Notes: generated by a model not told the origin, from the sequence alone. A stretch of DNA of 64,000 nucleotides from Liolophura sinensis (GCF_032854445.1 NC_088305.1:21926955-21990954), one strand, 5' to 3'; counted from the first letter of the stretch, positions 31,547 to 42,758 are shown. A program made the numbers and translations.

Positions 31547-31803
31547 ATTTTAATTGTCATGGATATCTATAGATAAACAGTTATATATATTTATACATGT
31601 ACTCTAACCCTGGTTTTCGAGTTTTAAATCTTATTTTTCTTTTATTCGATTTTAATCACGTCTGTACTTTTTGTTTTACTTTTGGTGTTCATATTGTCAT
31701 ATCGAAAACCTTAACCGTCTCTTGCTTTCACCTTGTTCTCGCCACGGTATGGCTGAAATATTGCCGATGTGGCGTTAAGCCATAATCATTCATTCATTCA
31801 TTC
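31547..31803 (+). other. LINE 3' UTR and tail, copy 5
   Basis: Near-identical to 10337-10593, ending in the shared block and CATTCATTCATTC. Confidence 0.85.
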
Positions 31804-32166
31804 TCATCCAGGACCCAGTCCAACACAATTTACTCTTGAGTTCAGCGGAGACAATGTGTTGCTTGTCTGTTGATGTCTCCACAGCCAGGGAAATGGCCTG
31901 TGAGGCATTCTGGCTTGGTTTCTTGAGGCTGGTTATGGTAATGCTGCTGTAGCGAGCATCTGTGGCCAGATCTATTGTGCTGTCATCCTCTCTTTGCCTT
32001 TTGTCTGCCTTTTACCTCTTCAACCTTATTTGCCATGGCCTTTCTGTTCAGCTTTGCGATGGCAGATGTGACGTGGTTTGCAGTGCGATGCATGTTTCTA
32101 CGGTTGGCAGACGGCACGTCCATCGCTGCAAGTAGGAGTCTGGCTCGGGTGTTCCCCATTGGTGTG
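31804..32166 (-). pseudogene. Mutator-like transposase domain pseudogene, N-terminal part
   Basis: From 32166 down the minus strand reads TPMGNTRARLLLAAMDVPS, ANRRNMHRTANHVTS, AIAKLNRKAMANKVEEVKG and RQKAKRG then a stop. A frame change near 31993 gives DDSTIDLATDARYSSITI, QNASQAISLAVETSTDKQ and AELKSKLCWTGSWMREK, which runs directly into the C-terminal part at 25897 once LINE copy 5 is removed. NTRAR.LL.AMD, YSS and SKLCW.G are consistent with Mutator-like transposase domains. LINE copy 6 begins at the upstream end, so the true N-terminus is lost or displaced. Confidence 0.7.
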
Positions 32167-32766
32167 CCCCCGTGGGGTTTCCGGATGATAAAAATAGGAC
32201 CTCAGCCCTCTAGGGAAGCTTGTCGTAAAAGACGACTAACCTAGAGCTCTCCTGTGTGAGCCCGGTGAATATAATAGGCTCACATCTTTTCGGTTGTGTG
32301 AGAGGCAACCGGGAAGCGACCTGTTTGCCCTGTGTTGCGACCCGTAATCTCCGAGGACGGGATCCTGGTGGCTGGAGGCATGTTGGTCTTGCGAGATCCT
32401 CACGCCCAACACGCCACTTTGGCCCATGCTCGGAGAGAGATGGGAGGTCGGATGGGCCCGGTCCGATCAATCGGCTTGGTCACGTCTTGCCTCTGCATGG
32501 TCCCACAATTTCTCAATAACACCATTCCTTAAAGAATAAATGTTATTTCTCAAATTTCTTTTGAGGGACTACGTTTTGAGGCGGTGGCGCATGGGTCAAT
32601 CAAGTAGATTGAATTTAACCTTTCGTATAAATCAATCGGTTCGAGTATACCTCATATGGAATCCTTGGTGTCTTTCCTGCTGGGTATTTCCAGGTTCAGG
32701 CATCACGCTTGTTGGCACTCCGTGGTGGGTGGGGAATATATGGGGGGAAATTTATACATATATGCC

Positions 32767-33334
32767 ATATCTACTTTAAAACTTTCTTTAAATGCTTCAA
32801 ATATATCTAACAGATCTTCGTCTCAGCCGACTTTGTCTCCAAGTGCTGATAAAAAGTGGAAGTTATCGGACTCACTGGATAATGAACAGAACAGTTGGTC
32901 GGCTTTCATTGTTCTCTCAACTAAGAGTGAACAAAAGCCCGCTTCAAAAATTCATCCGTTTCCCCTGCAAAGGGCTCTCCAGGAACTCTTAAAAACGTAA
33001 AAAAAAAATTAGATCCGGAGACATTCTCATTAAATGTTTCCGGCAACAAGAATCAAAAAATTTTACTTAAATTAAATAAAATATCTGATATATCTGTTTT
33101 CACGTCCCCTCACCATTCCCTGAACAGCTGTCAGGGAATAATTCGTGACAGGGATATAACTGGATCTAACTGAGGAAGTAATCTGCCAAGAACTAAATTC
33201 ACTGTGTATTACCGGAGTTAAACGCTTCATTACGAAGAAATCTAGTAACATCCTTAAACTTAATACTTACCTGCTGACCTTTAACACTACCTCCCTTCCG
33301 TCGTATATCTACGCTGGACAATATAGGGTTAATG
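32767..33334 (+). pseudogene. LINE ORF1 remnant, copy 6
   Basis: The start codon position reads ATA (32767-32769) instead of ATG. Coding similarity (SQPTLSPSADKKWKLSDSL, KSEQKPASKIHPF) is broken by indels near 32990 and 33050 and ends at the TA where the Tc1 relic begins (33335). The zinc-knuckle region is gone. Confidence 0.85.
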
Positions 33335-33728
33335 TACAGCCACAATGGTTGGTGCATATGTAATTTGCTTGAATCTTGACGAATAAACTTAAAATAAAAC
33401 TTGTTTCGTACGACCCATAACTAGTTATAAAGAATTCTTGTCATCTGTATGGACTTTGACATTTATCAAATCTACTACCGACATCCTAGAGCAATTCGTA
33501 GACAGTTAGTGAATTAATTTAGATGGGACTACTCAGAATAAAGGAAATTCATTGAAAACCATGAGACAAATCAAAGCCTAAATCATTTCAAATCCAGCCG
33601 GTCTTTTACGGTACATTTGATTGGCTACAATGTCAATGCTTATCTTTGCCAGTTCCAGCATCTCATTATTTGGCGTGACCACCTGTGACGTCCATTATGG
33701 CCTGTAGACGACGTGGCATACTCGCAAC
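33335..33728 (-). mobile_element. Tc1-like transposon relic (3' end)
   Basis: It begins at a TA with TACAGCCACAATGGTTGG, a Tc1-style terminus. At the other side the minus strand reads SMPRRLQAIMDVTGGHAK then a stop, a typical Tc1 transposase C-terminus. Only ~390 bp remain, and the junction at 33728 falls within LINE ORF2. The LINE segment between (ORF1 3' half to ORF2 start) is missing, so insertion was followed by deletion. Confidence 0.65.
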
Positions 33729-34016
33729 ACAGCACTTGTTCAAATGAAGAAGAGCGAGCTGCAGGCGGCTCTTCTATCTTCGTTAGTAAAAATATTATTC
33801 ACAGCCCTGTTGCTCTGGATACAGAGTTTCAGGCTGTGGCCGTCCGTGTTTCGTTGTCTGAAACAATGACATTATTTTCAGTATATATTTCCCCGAACAT
33901 TTCTTTGTCAGTTTTTCAGGTTACATAATTTAATAGAACAATTGCCAAAACCTTTTATTATATTGGGAGATTTTAATTCCCATAACCCGTAACATAAATA
34001 ACATAAGGGCAAGATA

Positions 34017-35501
34017 TACTACTGGAATAAAGTAACTGTGCATCATCTGCAGTTATGCCATGTTCTAATGAATTAAGATAAGAATATGATATTTGGTATT
34101 CTGTTTAATCACTGTTTAACTGTTGACAGGATAATCTCGAAATCTTTATGATTTGACACTAGGCATCATGACACGCCCTCGAAGAGATGTGGTGTCAAAA
34201 GTCAGTTCACAAACTCAATATCGTGTGTGTCCACCATTGGGGTTGATGCAGGCTTGACAACGACGACGCAGAGACGACACTAAGCGAGTGAAGAAAGCTT
34301 GGGGAATGTTGTTCCATGTCTGAAGCAACATTTGTCCCAAATCAGCTAAACTCAATGGCTGATTCGGGCCCTGACGTAATCGCCGTTCCATTTTATCCCA
34401 TGCGTGCTCGATAGGGGACAGGTCAGGAGAAACTGCTGGCCAAGGGAGTACCGGAATGTTGTGCTGTCTCAAGAAATCCGTCACAACACGAGCGACATGT
34501 GGACGGGCATTATCTTGCTGAAGTGTGATGTTATGTCCATGCCCTTGAATGAACGCTTGCACATGAGGCAGAATGATCTCGTCCCTGTATCGCAGGCCTG
34601 TCAGATTGCCATTCACAATGACAAGTTGGGTCGGCCCATGAGATGTGATGCCTCCCCATACCATAACGCTGCCGCCACCAAACGCTCAACGTTGAACAAC
34701 GCACGCGTCAGCATACTGTTCACCAGGACGTCTGTACACCCTTGCCCTGCCATCTGAGCCGTCCAGATGAAATCTCGACTCGTCAGTGAACAGAACACCA
34801 TCCCAATCTTGTCTCCTGTACCGCAGATGTTGTCTGCACCAGACAAGACGTGCCTGTCGGTGACGTTGGAGCAAAATCGGACGTATGGCAGGACGTCTGG
34901 GCCGGATGTTGCGCTCCTGCAGTCGGTTCCGTACAGTCCTGGAACTGATTGGGCGTAAGCCAGGAATGGTCCGAGCAGTCAAACTGGAACTTTGGAATCG
35001 ATTCCTTAGATGGGTCAGCCGAATATGGTTGTCTTGCTGACGTGAACTCACACGTGGACGGCCGGACCGGGGCAAATCTCTCGTGTTCCCATTCTGTTGA
35101 AAACGTCGTGTTTCGATGGACACCAAAATGTCTGGCAAGTTCATTCTGGGCCATTCCAGTCTCCAGCATACCCACGGCGCGGAGACGATGATTTTCTGTA
35201 AGCCGTGGCATGTTGTACGCACAGTTTATGTTAACGTGTTTTCCACAACATTTAGAGGCTAAAGAATAATCAACAGTTGTTCAATTTTCCAAATCAGGTG
35301 TGTGAATTTCATGTGTCAAACATCATGTAGAATGTGAGTCATGTCATTATACACGAAGTGCACGTGCCACGCGCGATACGTGACATGACATTTCCTGAAA
35401 AATGCTTGGCTAAATGTTTATTGACAGGTTTATAACTTTTCAAACATCTTTTGTTTTGTCCCATTTTCTGTGATGCACAGTTACTTTTTTCCATTAGTGT
35501 A
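34017..35501 (-). mobile_element. Tc1-like transposon (DD34E), nearly complete
   Basis: About 1.49 kb with ~28-bp imperfect terminal inverted repeats sharing AAAGTAACTGTGCATCA (34017-34047 and 35472-35501) and TA at both borders. It is inserted in LINE copy 6 ORF2, so it is younger than that copy. A single transposase pseudogene is on the minus strand. Confidence 0.88.
34215..35211 (-). pseudogene. Tc1-family transposase with a frameshift and a stop
   Basis: Starts MPRLTENHRLRAVGMLETG at 35211, a helix-turn-helix DNA-binding region (NELARHFGVHR), followed by RSGRPRVSSRQQDNHIR. Catalytic Asp 1 is in LFTDESRFHL, Asp 2 in LQQDNARPH and Glu in SPIEHAWD; 34 residues separate Asp 2 and Glu, giving the DD34E signature. 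Lesions are a frame change near 35110, where the GVHR-to-RFQQ spacer is too short (a loss of about 20 nt would explain it), and a TGA at 34686-34688 just before FGGGSVMVWGG. The enzyme is therefore inactive here. Confidence 0.9.
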
Positions 35502-36801
35502 GTAGAAGAGTTCGTATCTCAGGAGGAACTGTGTTATTTCAATGATGGTTCTAACACCTATTTACATCCAGGTAATGGCGCTTATTCTGCTATCGATCTC
35601 ACTATCACTGATCCATCACTTCTCCGTGATTTTTCTTGGACGGTGCATGACGATCTTTGTGGTAGTGACCATTTTCCTATAATCCTAGAGCATATAACTT
35701 CTAATTCTTTAGAACGTGTAGCTAGGTGGAAATTCGATAAAGCAGATTGGATCGCATTTGAGATCTTCTGTGAGGCCAATATCACATCAGAGACTCGCAA
35801 TGCAGCAGATGATCCTATATTAAAATGTGATGAGCTTATTTTACGAGCTGCCGATAGAACTATCCCGAAGACCTCGACAAATTCCAAATCCAAAGGTAAA
35901 CCCTGGTACTACAGTGACTATCGTAAAGCCATTAAGGACCGGAAAAAGGCTGAATACAGGTTTAATCACTGTCCCACTGATAATACTAACCAGGTTCGTT
36001 TATTTAGAGCCAAGGCTCGTCGATTAATCGAGTCCAAGAGATGATCTTGCTGGCGGAACTTTGTTTCCGGCATTACGTCAAAAACACCTATGCGGAAGGT
36101 CTGAAATATGGTTCAGAAGCTTGAGGGCAAAAATTATAAAGCAAAAGTCCAGCATTTAAAGGATGGAGATAATATATTCACCTCTTCATCCAATATAGCA
36201 AATAAATTAGCTGAGACAATTTCCAAGAAATCTTTTTCTGAGAATTATACTTCAGAATTCCAGCATAGTAAAAAGCAGAAGGAGAAAATAAAATTGTCCT
36301 TCTCTTCGAAAAATTTAGACGATTATAATCGTCTTTTTAAAATCGATGAACTTAAAATTTTATTGAAAAAGGCACACGATACTGCTTGTGGGCCTGACGT
36401 ATATTATAAGTTTCTGAACCATTTACCACCTGAGCCATTGGAGACTCTCTTGGACTTGCTTGTGATATTTGGATAACTGGTAATTTTCCACCATCATGCT
36501 GGGAGGCGTGTTATCCCGGTTCCCAAACCAGGAAAGAGTTTATACATGGAGGCAAACGAGCCTTCTTTACATCACAGGCGTGTAAAACTGAGCCTTCAAT
36601 AATCAAGAAAGCTTAAAGCTCATCCAACAAACCCTGCCTACAACTGTGCTTTCAATCCATTATATGTAGACAAATACACTAAATGTCCCAAGAAGATCCC
36701 TTCGTTCGGTGTTAGAGACCATATTGTGGAAGCCAACATTAAACTTGGGGACATAGCTCCGGTTTCTTTTCCAGAGTCCCCTCCATGGCTTCTTCCACAA
36801 C

Positions 36802-37904
36802 TGATGGGCTGAAAAAAACAGAGAAGTGCAGTTAGTTTCCACGATTTATTCTCCGAGCAAGCGCGCTAGCAGTGAAGAGTAAACAATTATTCAAGTTTGT
36901 TGACAGTGTATCACAATGCAATTACACTGTAACATTTACAATATGTCATAAACAAAAGAGATCATGATACTTATATACTTGTTATTGTTAACTGTGTTGT
37001 TATGTCCCTACGAAACACATACATGTATTTTGGTGCCAGCTTACAAGACTAACTCATTCATAATGCATACTGGCATTCACACTTATACATATCAATAGAC
37101 ACAAGTCCCTGTGCTAGACTAATCCAAAACCCATTCCCCGCATCAGGACCGGATAAGAATGTGACTGGGTAACTGATTAATCATGTTCGGAGATATCTAC
37201 CAATGATGTCACGGTATCCAATGTCAAAGAATTGCATCATCAAAAAGCGCGATACATGTATAGTATCGGTACTACAATTAAAGTACGATAGCCTGGACAA
37301 TGGAATGGTGGAAATAATATGGCGGAGTACATGTATGAACATGTAGGTGTACAAAACGCTCAGAAAGCTACATTAGTGTATTACAAAATGACTCACAGTA
37401 TGGTCAATCTGAAAGTAAAGAACTGAAAAGAATCATTGCTACATGTAATTACAAATAAAACAAAGGAATGATTACTTTATACATTAACACAGCTAACTGG
37501 AATAGTTGTTATTCAATGAAATAGTCCCACACGATATGCGTTATGAATTTACTCATTAATATGGAAATAATCAAAATATTGCCATAATGATGTCGGTAAA
37601 ATAGCAACAATAAACAAAAAATGTGTCAGTGTAACAGACTACTCTTTAATTACAGGTGGCAACTGTTAACGGTAGGTACATGTCCCTGTCATGAAAGTGT
37701 CACAGTAATCGGGTAATGCAAAACATAATGTACCTATGCGCCCTATGTATTACATGTATCTGTGTATCACAAAATGTGCCGTGGTTACAGACTACTCATT
37801 GTCAACCATGTAATGAGTAATAGTGTGTAGCCAACATGTCCGTTCATACTACCTGGTGTCAGTGTAAGAGGCTAATACATATGCTATACACTAATCCACA
37901 ACAG
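36802..37904. other. Unassigned 1.1 kb, possible solo LTR
   Basis: It begins TGATGGGC and ends at ATCCA, with CAAC on both sides, so TG...CA termini with a 4-bp duplication are possible. No coding frame or known LTR signal was confirmed, and the LINE sequence does not resume in register on the right, which weakens the idea. Confidence 0.25.
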
Positions 37905-38071
37905 TCTCAACAGTTTTCTTATCTGATTTTAATCATGCCTGATCTGTTTGTTTTATTTTTGATGTTCTATCATTTCGAAAACGTTAACCGTCTCATGTTT
38001 TCACCTTGTTCTCGCCACGATATGGCCGAAATATTGCCGATGTGGCGTTAAGCCAACATATTCATTCTTTC
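37905..38071 (+). mobile_element. LINE 3' UTR fragment
   Basis: It matches the last ~160 bases of the LINE 3' UTR (CTCGCCACGATATGGCCG, ATTGCCGATGTGGCG) with a degraded tail. It is severely 5'-truncated. Confidence 0.85.
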
Positions 38072-38858
38072 AATATGCGACAAAACTTAAAGTACATCCA
38101 ACAAACCCTGCCTACAACTGTGCTTTTAATCCATTCATATTATATGTATGTACTAAATGTCGTAAAAAGATTCCTTCGTTCGGGGTTAGGGACCATATTG
38201 TGGAAGCCAACAGCTCCAGTTTTCTTTTCCGGAGTCCCATCCATGGCTTCTTCCACAACCTAAATTGATATTCGATCTACGTAAATATAATAAATTAAAT
38301 ACAAATCCTCTTATAATTCAGCAAGGTTTTGCTGAAATTAAGGCTAAATATTCGGATTATAAATTTATATATACTGATGGTCAAAGGATGGGCACAGGGT
38401 TGCAGCTGCAGCTGTCTAAGAGCAGCGAGTTCTTTCTCTTCGTCTTCCAGTTTCGCCTTCTATCTTTTCTGCAGAGACCAGGGCTATACTCCTGGCCTTA
38501 GTACATGTATCTTCTGCGCATGCCTAAAGGGCTGTGATATGCAGCGACTCGCTTTCTTGCCTTTTGTCAATTAGGAGTAAAAAAATTTTAAAAATCCGTT
38601 AATCCTCGAAATATTAGCCATACATAGAAAACAAATTAAAAGAGGTAAAGGTATCATATTTTGTTGGAAACCAAGCCATACTGGTATCCAAGGAAACAGT
38701 CGTAGACAGGGAGGCGAAAGCTGCCCTTACCAAACCTTCGTCGAAAATCAAAATACCATATAATGATTTTAAGTCTAATATTGTTAAATATATTCGTCGC
38801 CTTTGGCAGGGTGAATGGGATATGCAGGTTTACAATAAACTGCATGCCATTCATTCAT
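38072..38858 (+). mobile_element. LINE ORF2 fragment (RNase H region), degenerate
   Basis: It matches ORF2 from the KLKAHPTNPAY block through a frameshifted RNase H to WQGEWD and HAIH. It shares substitutions with the end of copy 6 (TACAACTGTGCTTT, GACCATATTGTGGAAGCC), so the two come from one older subfamily or one ancestral copy. It ends at the Gypsy remnant. Confidence 0.85.
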
Positions 38859-39410
38859 CGAGAAACGCTGTCTGGCCAACGATAAGGTGCTGTCACAATA
38901 TGGATGCCCAACATCATCACGAACTCCACGAATAGCTTCGCGGCGATGCCTCTTAGGGATCACAAGTTGTTGATGCTCAATGCCTTTGTCATCTGTGACC
39001 ATCTTGTGTAAGATCCCATCCTGTACTGTGATCCTTGTGAACTCCCACATAAAGACGCTCATCTCTGCTCCGGTGTTTGCCATTTCCTCCCTAGTTGGTT
39101 TCGCACCTGATTCCACAAAAGAGGCGACCTTTTGAATGTCTGCATCTTGTGATTGGAGAGCTTGTCAGTCTAAGTAGTCTTGCAACTTCAGTCCTGTTTC
39201 AGCGGGTTTGGCAAGGGTGTCTGGTACTGCTGCGTGGGAGCAAGATAAAGCTTCTACCCATACAGGGTTTTCATAGCTCTTCCTTGTATCAACTGTTTTG
39301 TACGGTGCTGATGGATGAGCTGTCACATTGTTTGTCTCTCCAGCAAACACACTATGGCTTTGGAGCAGTGCTGTAATACTAGTGGAGTGACCTCTTGCTG
39401 AGTCATCGTC
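38859..39410 (-). pseudogene. Ty3/Gypsy integrase N-terminal region, remnant
   Basis: The minus strand reads ESGAKPTREEMANTG, MVTDDKGIEHQQLVIPKR and HRREAIRGVRDDVGHPY then LARQRF. This is the usual pre-integrase zinc-binding region (H..H..C) of Gypsy polyproteins. The integrase core (DDE) is missing; the frame runs into antisense LINE sequence. It probably belongs with the RT/RNase H remnant at 42.7-43.8 kb. Confidence 0.75.
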
Positions 39411-39445
39411 ATTCAGATATAAGTATAAGCGTCAAGTCCGACATT

Positions 39446-39660
39446 CATATACCATTCGTAGTCCGTAAAAGGCGTGCCAAGTCGATAATCGCAAGATCCC
39501 TTTCCAAAACAACGTTTAACACTAACTCCCAAAGACAAAGGTATGTAAGGAATTATACAAATAAGAGATAAAGCCGGTAACACACGAGAGAAGCGGTCAT
39601 CAGTTTTCAATGATGCCGGGCAGACAATGAATATTCCAGGCATGAATTCCATATCAAAGT
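39446..39660 (-). repeat. 210-bp dispersed repeat, copy A
   Basis: It matches 47224-47440 with few differences (about 90% or more by eye). The minus strand of both copies keeps a ~70-codon open frame: MEFMPGIFIVCPASLKTDD, then a hydrophobic stretch, then CDYRLGTPFTDYEWY. Family unknown. Confidence 0.7.
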
Positions 39661-40342
39661 TCAAATTCGTAGTCCGTGAATGAGTTCCATGTCAAATAAA
39701 AATTAAACAAGTATCTCAGTCGCGCTTTAATTGCAACTGTTCATAAAGGCATTATGCTGATGTAATGAGCACGGCTACCTTTCCGGCCCCTAGCCCCAAG
39801 TTAAGCGGTATTAGATACAGTTTGAAAATGACGAGCGTTACAGACCCTAACCGATCAGATTATGATTCAAAAGTAACGAACGATTACATCTTTCCCGTTA
39901 ATATGTACAGATCTCATGCTACAATTTATTTATTTATTTATTTGATTGGTGGTTTTCGCCGTACTCAAGAATTTTTCACTTATACGACGGCGGCCAGCAT
40001 TATGGTGGGTGGAAACCGGGTCAAGAGGCGGCATCTATGATGTTACACATAACATACAAGATAGACGGTTACACTGGGCAACCAGCGCCATCTATGTGGT
40101 TAAATACGATGTACGTGATAGATTTGTACATAGGGATGACAGCGCCGTCTTTGTCACAATGATCACAATGCATGTCGCCAGAGATTCTGAACGCTCTGTT
40201 TATATCTACTCACTAGAGTGTTACTCTCATTGTAAAATTTGAGAAATTTAGAATGAAGGCATTTGATGGAGTATCCTTGACAAACTAGTTTTTGAACTAG
40301 CAACTTGTGACGCAGATTAAAGTCATCACAATTAACGCAAGA
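39661..40342. other. Mixed flank with a SINE tail on the minus strand
   Basis: It contains a SINE 3' fragment (39925-40022) and otherwise no recognised feature. Part of it must be the 3' flank of the Penelope-like element, whose exact end was not found. Confidence 0.4.
39925..40022 (-). mobile_element. tRNA-SINE 3' fragment
   Basis: Read on the minus strand it gives CCACCCACCATAATGCTGGC, CGTATAAGTGAAAAATTC and TTGAGTACGGCG, then an AT-rich (AAAT)n tail. It matches the ends of the SINEs at 46221 and 58917; the tRNA head is missing. Confidence 0.8.
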
Positions 40343-42725
40343 TCAAAAAAATGGTACAAGGCGAGATATGTATACGCCATAAGCAGGACCCCTTGGTATA
40401 TTGCTATCTAAATAAGGATAATTTACAATATCAAAACTGAAATTATCCCTTTTGTCGTAAAGGCGGCGTGAAAGGAGACCTTGTTCGTCTTTGTACAGAT
40501 ATAGATCCAAATGAGATGTACCATCAGGACTATCTGCTGTCTCCTTTAAACTCAATGAAGGCGGATAGATTTCCTTCTCCGCTTCAGCAATATGGGGATT
40601 ATTTAACGCCAGTAGATCACCCATATACCGCTTGGTAAATGAAAAGGATCGAGCTTTAAAGATATTACTTTTAAGCAATTTCTGCATATAGTCGTATTCA
40701 TATGAAAACAGGTATAGGTCTGCCAAAAGAGGCGCACAATTGGTACCCACTGGAATACCTATGCACTGTTGGTAAATGGTATCTCCGAATTTCACATAGC
40801 TGTTATTAATGAGAAATTCAAGTATTTCAATAAATAATGTAACATCGCATGAGTGGTAACCTTTATAAAGAGTAGAACTAAAGAAAGCCTTATTTCTTCT
40901 TACGTTAATGTAACGGTGACCTGTTTAAGTAAATACCGAGACAATTAACGACGATATTCTTTCAATAAGATCTTTGTGAGGAATCGTAATATAGAGAGAG
41001 TAGAGAAATCCCATGTGGATACGTCTTTGTAGGGTATATGCATATGAGCATCAAGTTCTTCTGTAAGACGTTTGGAGTTGTTAAGAATCCACATGCAGTT
41101 GACCCCGGAATTTTTTGTTATGGCACAATACTTATTCCAAAATGACTTTACTTCTTGTAACGCTGTCGTAAAAGGGTTGACAAGAGTTTGGTGGTAAAGC
41201 TTCTTGAACACGAGCCTTGTAAGGGGATTTATGCATTTTAGGAATCCAGTAAAGTTGTGGTATTTCTGTATGACGGGTAGGTATATTTATGCGCCTTTCT
41301 TTAAGAAAGGTTTTGTGTTTGTTAAATAGTTCCTCCAGAGTACATGTAGTAGCAGAATACGTGGATGTCGTTGTAGATGCGCATAGCTCTTGAACAAGAA
41401 GTTGATAATAATAATTCTTGCAAATAAAGATGACATTATTAGGAGCCTTGTCTGCTACAGTGATGACAAATTTACTATGAAGGTCAGGGAGTTTCTTGCA
41501 CAACGGTATCCTTCAGAACCTGTTTAACTTTAGGTAAAGCATCAATGTCTAGACGGTGTATAGTTAAACTAACCTTCTTTTTGACAATCTCAAGCCAATG
41601 GTTAAGTACCGAAGAATCCACTTTCTTCCGTTTTGACCATTTTTTAAACATACTCCTCAAGTGCAGAGATGATATTTTTTTGTTTGATGGAATGTTGACA
41701 TTTCTCTTTTCTCTATACTTAGGACCCTTCACAAAGAGATTCCTTAGATCATGATTCTTAATAATATTAAGGCCACCAGTCAGGACATGTTTATATTTGT
41801 CGTAGGTAAAAACTGAGGATTCACAATCACAGTTATAGCCGCCAGAAGTATACGTCGTCAAATCGAACTCCTTGATGGCGTGGGAATAATTGAAAATTTT
41901 GGAAGCAATAGGCTTTGTATACTCATAGGATATGCAAGGTGGCTCTTGGATATTAAAATAATTAGGTTCAGCACTACGAACATCGGGTTCATTAAAGATG
42001 CGTGGTAGGTTAATTAAATCAAGGCCACTGTCTAAATACTTTATCTTCAGAAAGTGTCGATCATGTTTATTTTCAATTGTAGTTACAGGGCGATACAATC
42101 GAAAATATGATATGTCTTGACACAGACGTACAAGGTGAGGTGGAACATTAAAATTGTGTATGTTATTGGATATGTTTTGAACTACCTGTTTTAGCAAGTT
42201 CAATGGCAGTGCATATAACACTGTGCGTAGAGCGTGCATGCTATTGGTGTCATACGACAACCCTACTAAATAGTTAACTGTAACGTGTTTGTGAATCATG
42301 TTTCTGTTGAACTTCCTCCTACCATGACTGCGAGGACTACATTTACGGTATTTCAATAAATTTGTTACGATGGAGTCATGTCGTTGGCTAGATGTTACAT
42401 TGCGGATTCCCATAACGTTATCATTCAACCCATATGGGAAGACTGAACCAATCTCTAGTATCCAGAAAAGCTCACGGTCACGGATTTTACGTTCAAATTC
42501 AACATCTGTCTCATTTGTTGATGGGTAAACCGATTCTGTTGTTTGAATGCTGAAATGGCCATGGTTGGAGGCAGAGAAATGCTTGCCTATTAGCAATTGT
42601 CTCTTGCGCACGGACTTACGGTGCCCATTCAGATGTAGTTTCTGGGTGGTCTTCCCCAACATACTGCTGACCACACTTCTTGCATGTTACCAAGTAAATA
42701 CAGTTGGACGCAATACAACTTAAGT
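40343..42725 (-). mobile_element. Penelope-like retroelement, Naiad type (GIY-YIG first), broken
   Basis: The minus strand, from 42725 down, has an N-terminal GIY-YIG-like nuclease (NCIYLVTCKKCGQQYVG, KTTQKLHLNGHRKS, RDRELFWILE, FPYGLND), then a linker (HVLTGGLNII, NLFVKGPKYRE), then RT (DLHSKFVITVADKAP, IPQLYWIPKMHKSPYKAR, QQCIGIPVGTNCAPLLADLY, RYMGDLLALNNPHI). A nuclease placed before the RT with a Cys pair is the order reported for the Naiad clade of Penelope-like elements. It has several frameshifts (near 42660, 41500 and 41200). Flanking Gypsy pieces on the same strand suggest that it landed in a Gypsy copy. Confidence 0.8.
40343..42725 (-). pseudogene. Penelope-like GIY-YIG/RT polyprotein
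   Basis: Readable in at least four frames. The longest open part is 396 codons (42674-41484), covering most of the GIY-YIG domain and the linker. The extra G in the run before AAGACC (about 42660) separates YVG from KTTQKL. A deletion of about 10 bases at the KAR|FIACSR point is specific to this copy when compared with the second copy at 62.8 kb. The RT catalytic box, normally YIDD or YMDD, reads YMGD (RC of 40616-40627), removing a metal-binding Asp. That substitution is shared with the copy at 63706-63717. Confidence 0.78.
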
Positions 42726-42758
42726 TAACGTAGGAATTAACAGAATAACATTTACCAG

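Larger units (their letters stand above)
25898..31803 (+). mobile_element. LINE copy 5: full-length, TSD-flanked, two frameshifts
   Basis: About 5.9 kb from CCCCCGTGGG to the CATT tail, flanked by TCTCATCCAGGAC. It interrupts the coding region of the Mutator-like pseudogene in antisense orientation. The 3' UTR is almost identical to copy 3 and the 5' UTR is of the copy 4 type. The only lesions seen are a +1 in ORF1 and a 2-bp deletion in ORF2, so it is young. Confidence 0.94.
32167..36801 (+). mobile_element. LINE copy 6: old, disrupted by two Tc1-like insertions
   Basis: A 5' UTR (32167-32766), degenerate ORF1, a Tc1 relic (33335-33728), part of the ORF2 endonuclease, a complete Tc1-like element (34017-35501), then more ORF2 to 36536. 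A large deletion follows that joins KPGK to a segment equivalent to SLYVEANEPSL, with ORF2 remnants to 36801. It carries many stops and indels, unlike copies 3-5. It starts 363 bp from copy 5, in the same pseudogene and the same orientation. Confidence 0.88.
33729..36801 (+). pseudogene. LINE ORF2 remnant, copy 6 (interrupted)
   Basis: Segments 33729-34016 and 35502-36801 match the ORF2 endonuclease and linker (SDHFPI is present near 35660), with frameshifts and stops (for example TGA after the SKR block at about 36042). The RT core with FFDLEKAYD and YVDD is deleted; remnants near 36537-36801 match the region before RNase H. No product is possible. The flanks of the inserted Tc1 element read across once it and its TA duplication are removed. 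Confidence 0.85.
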
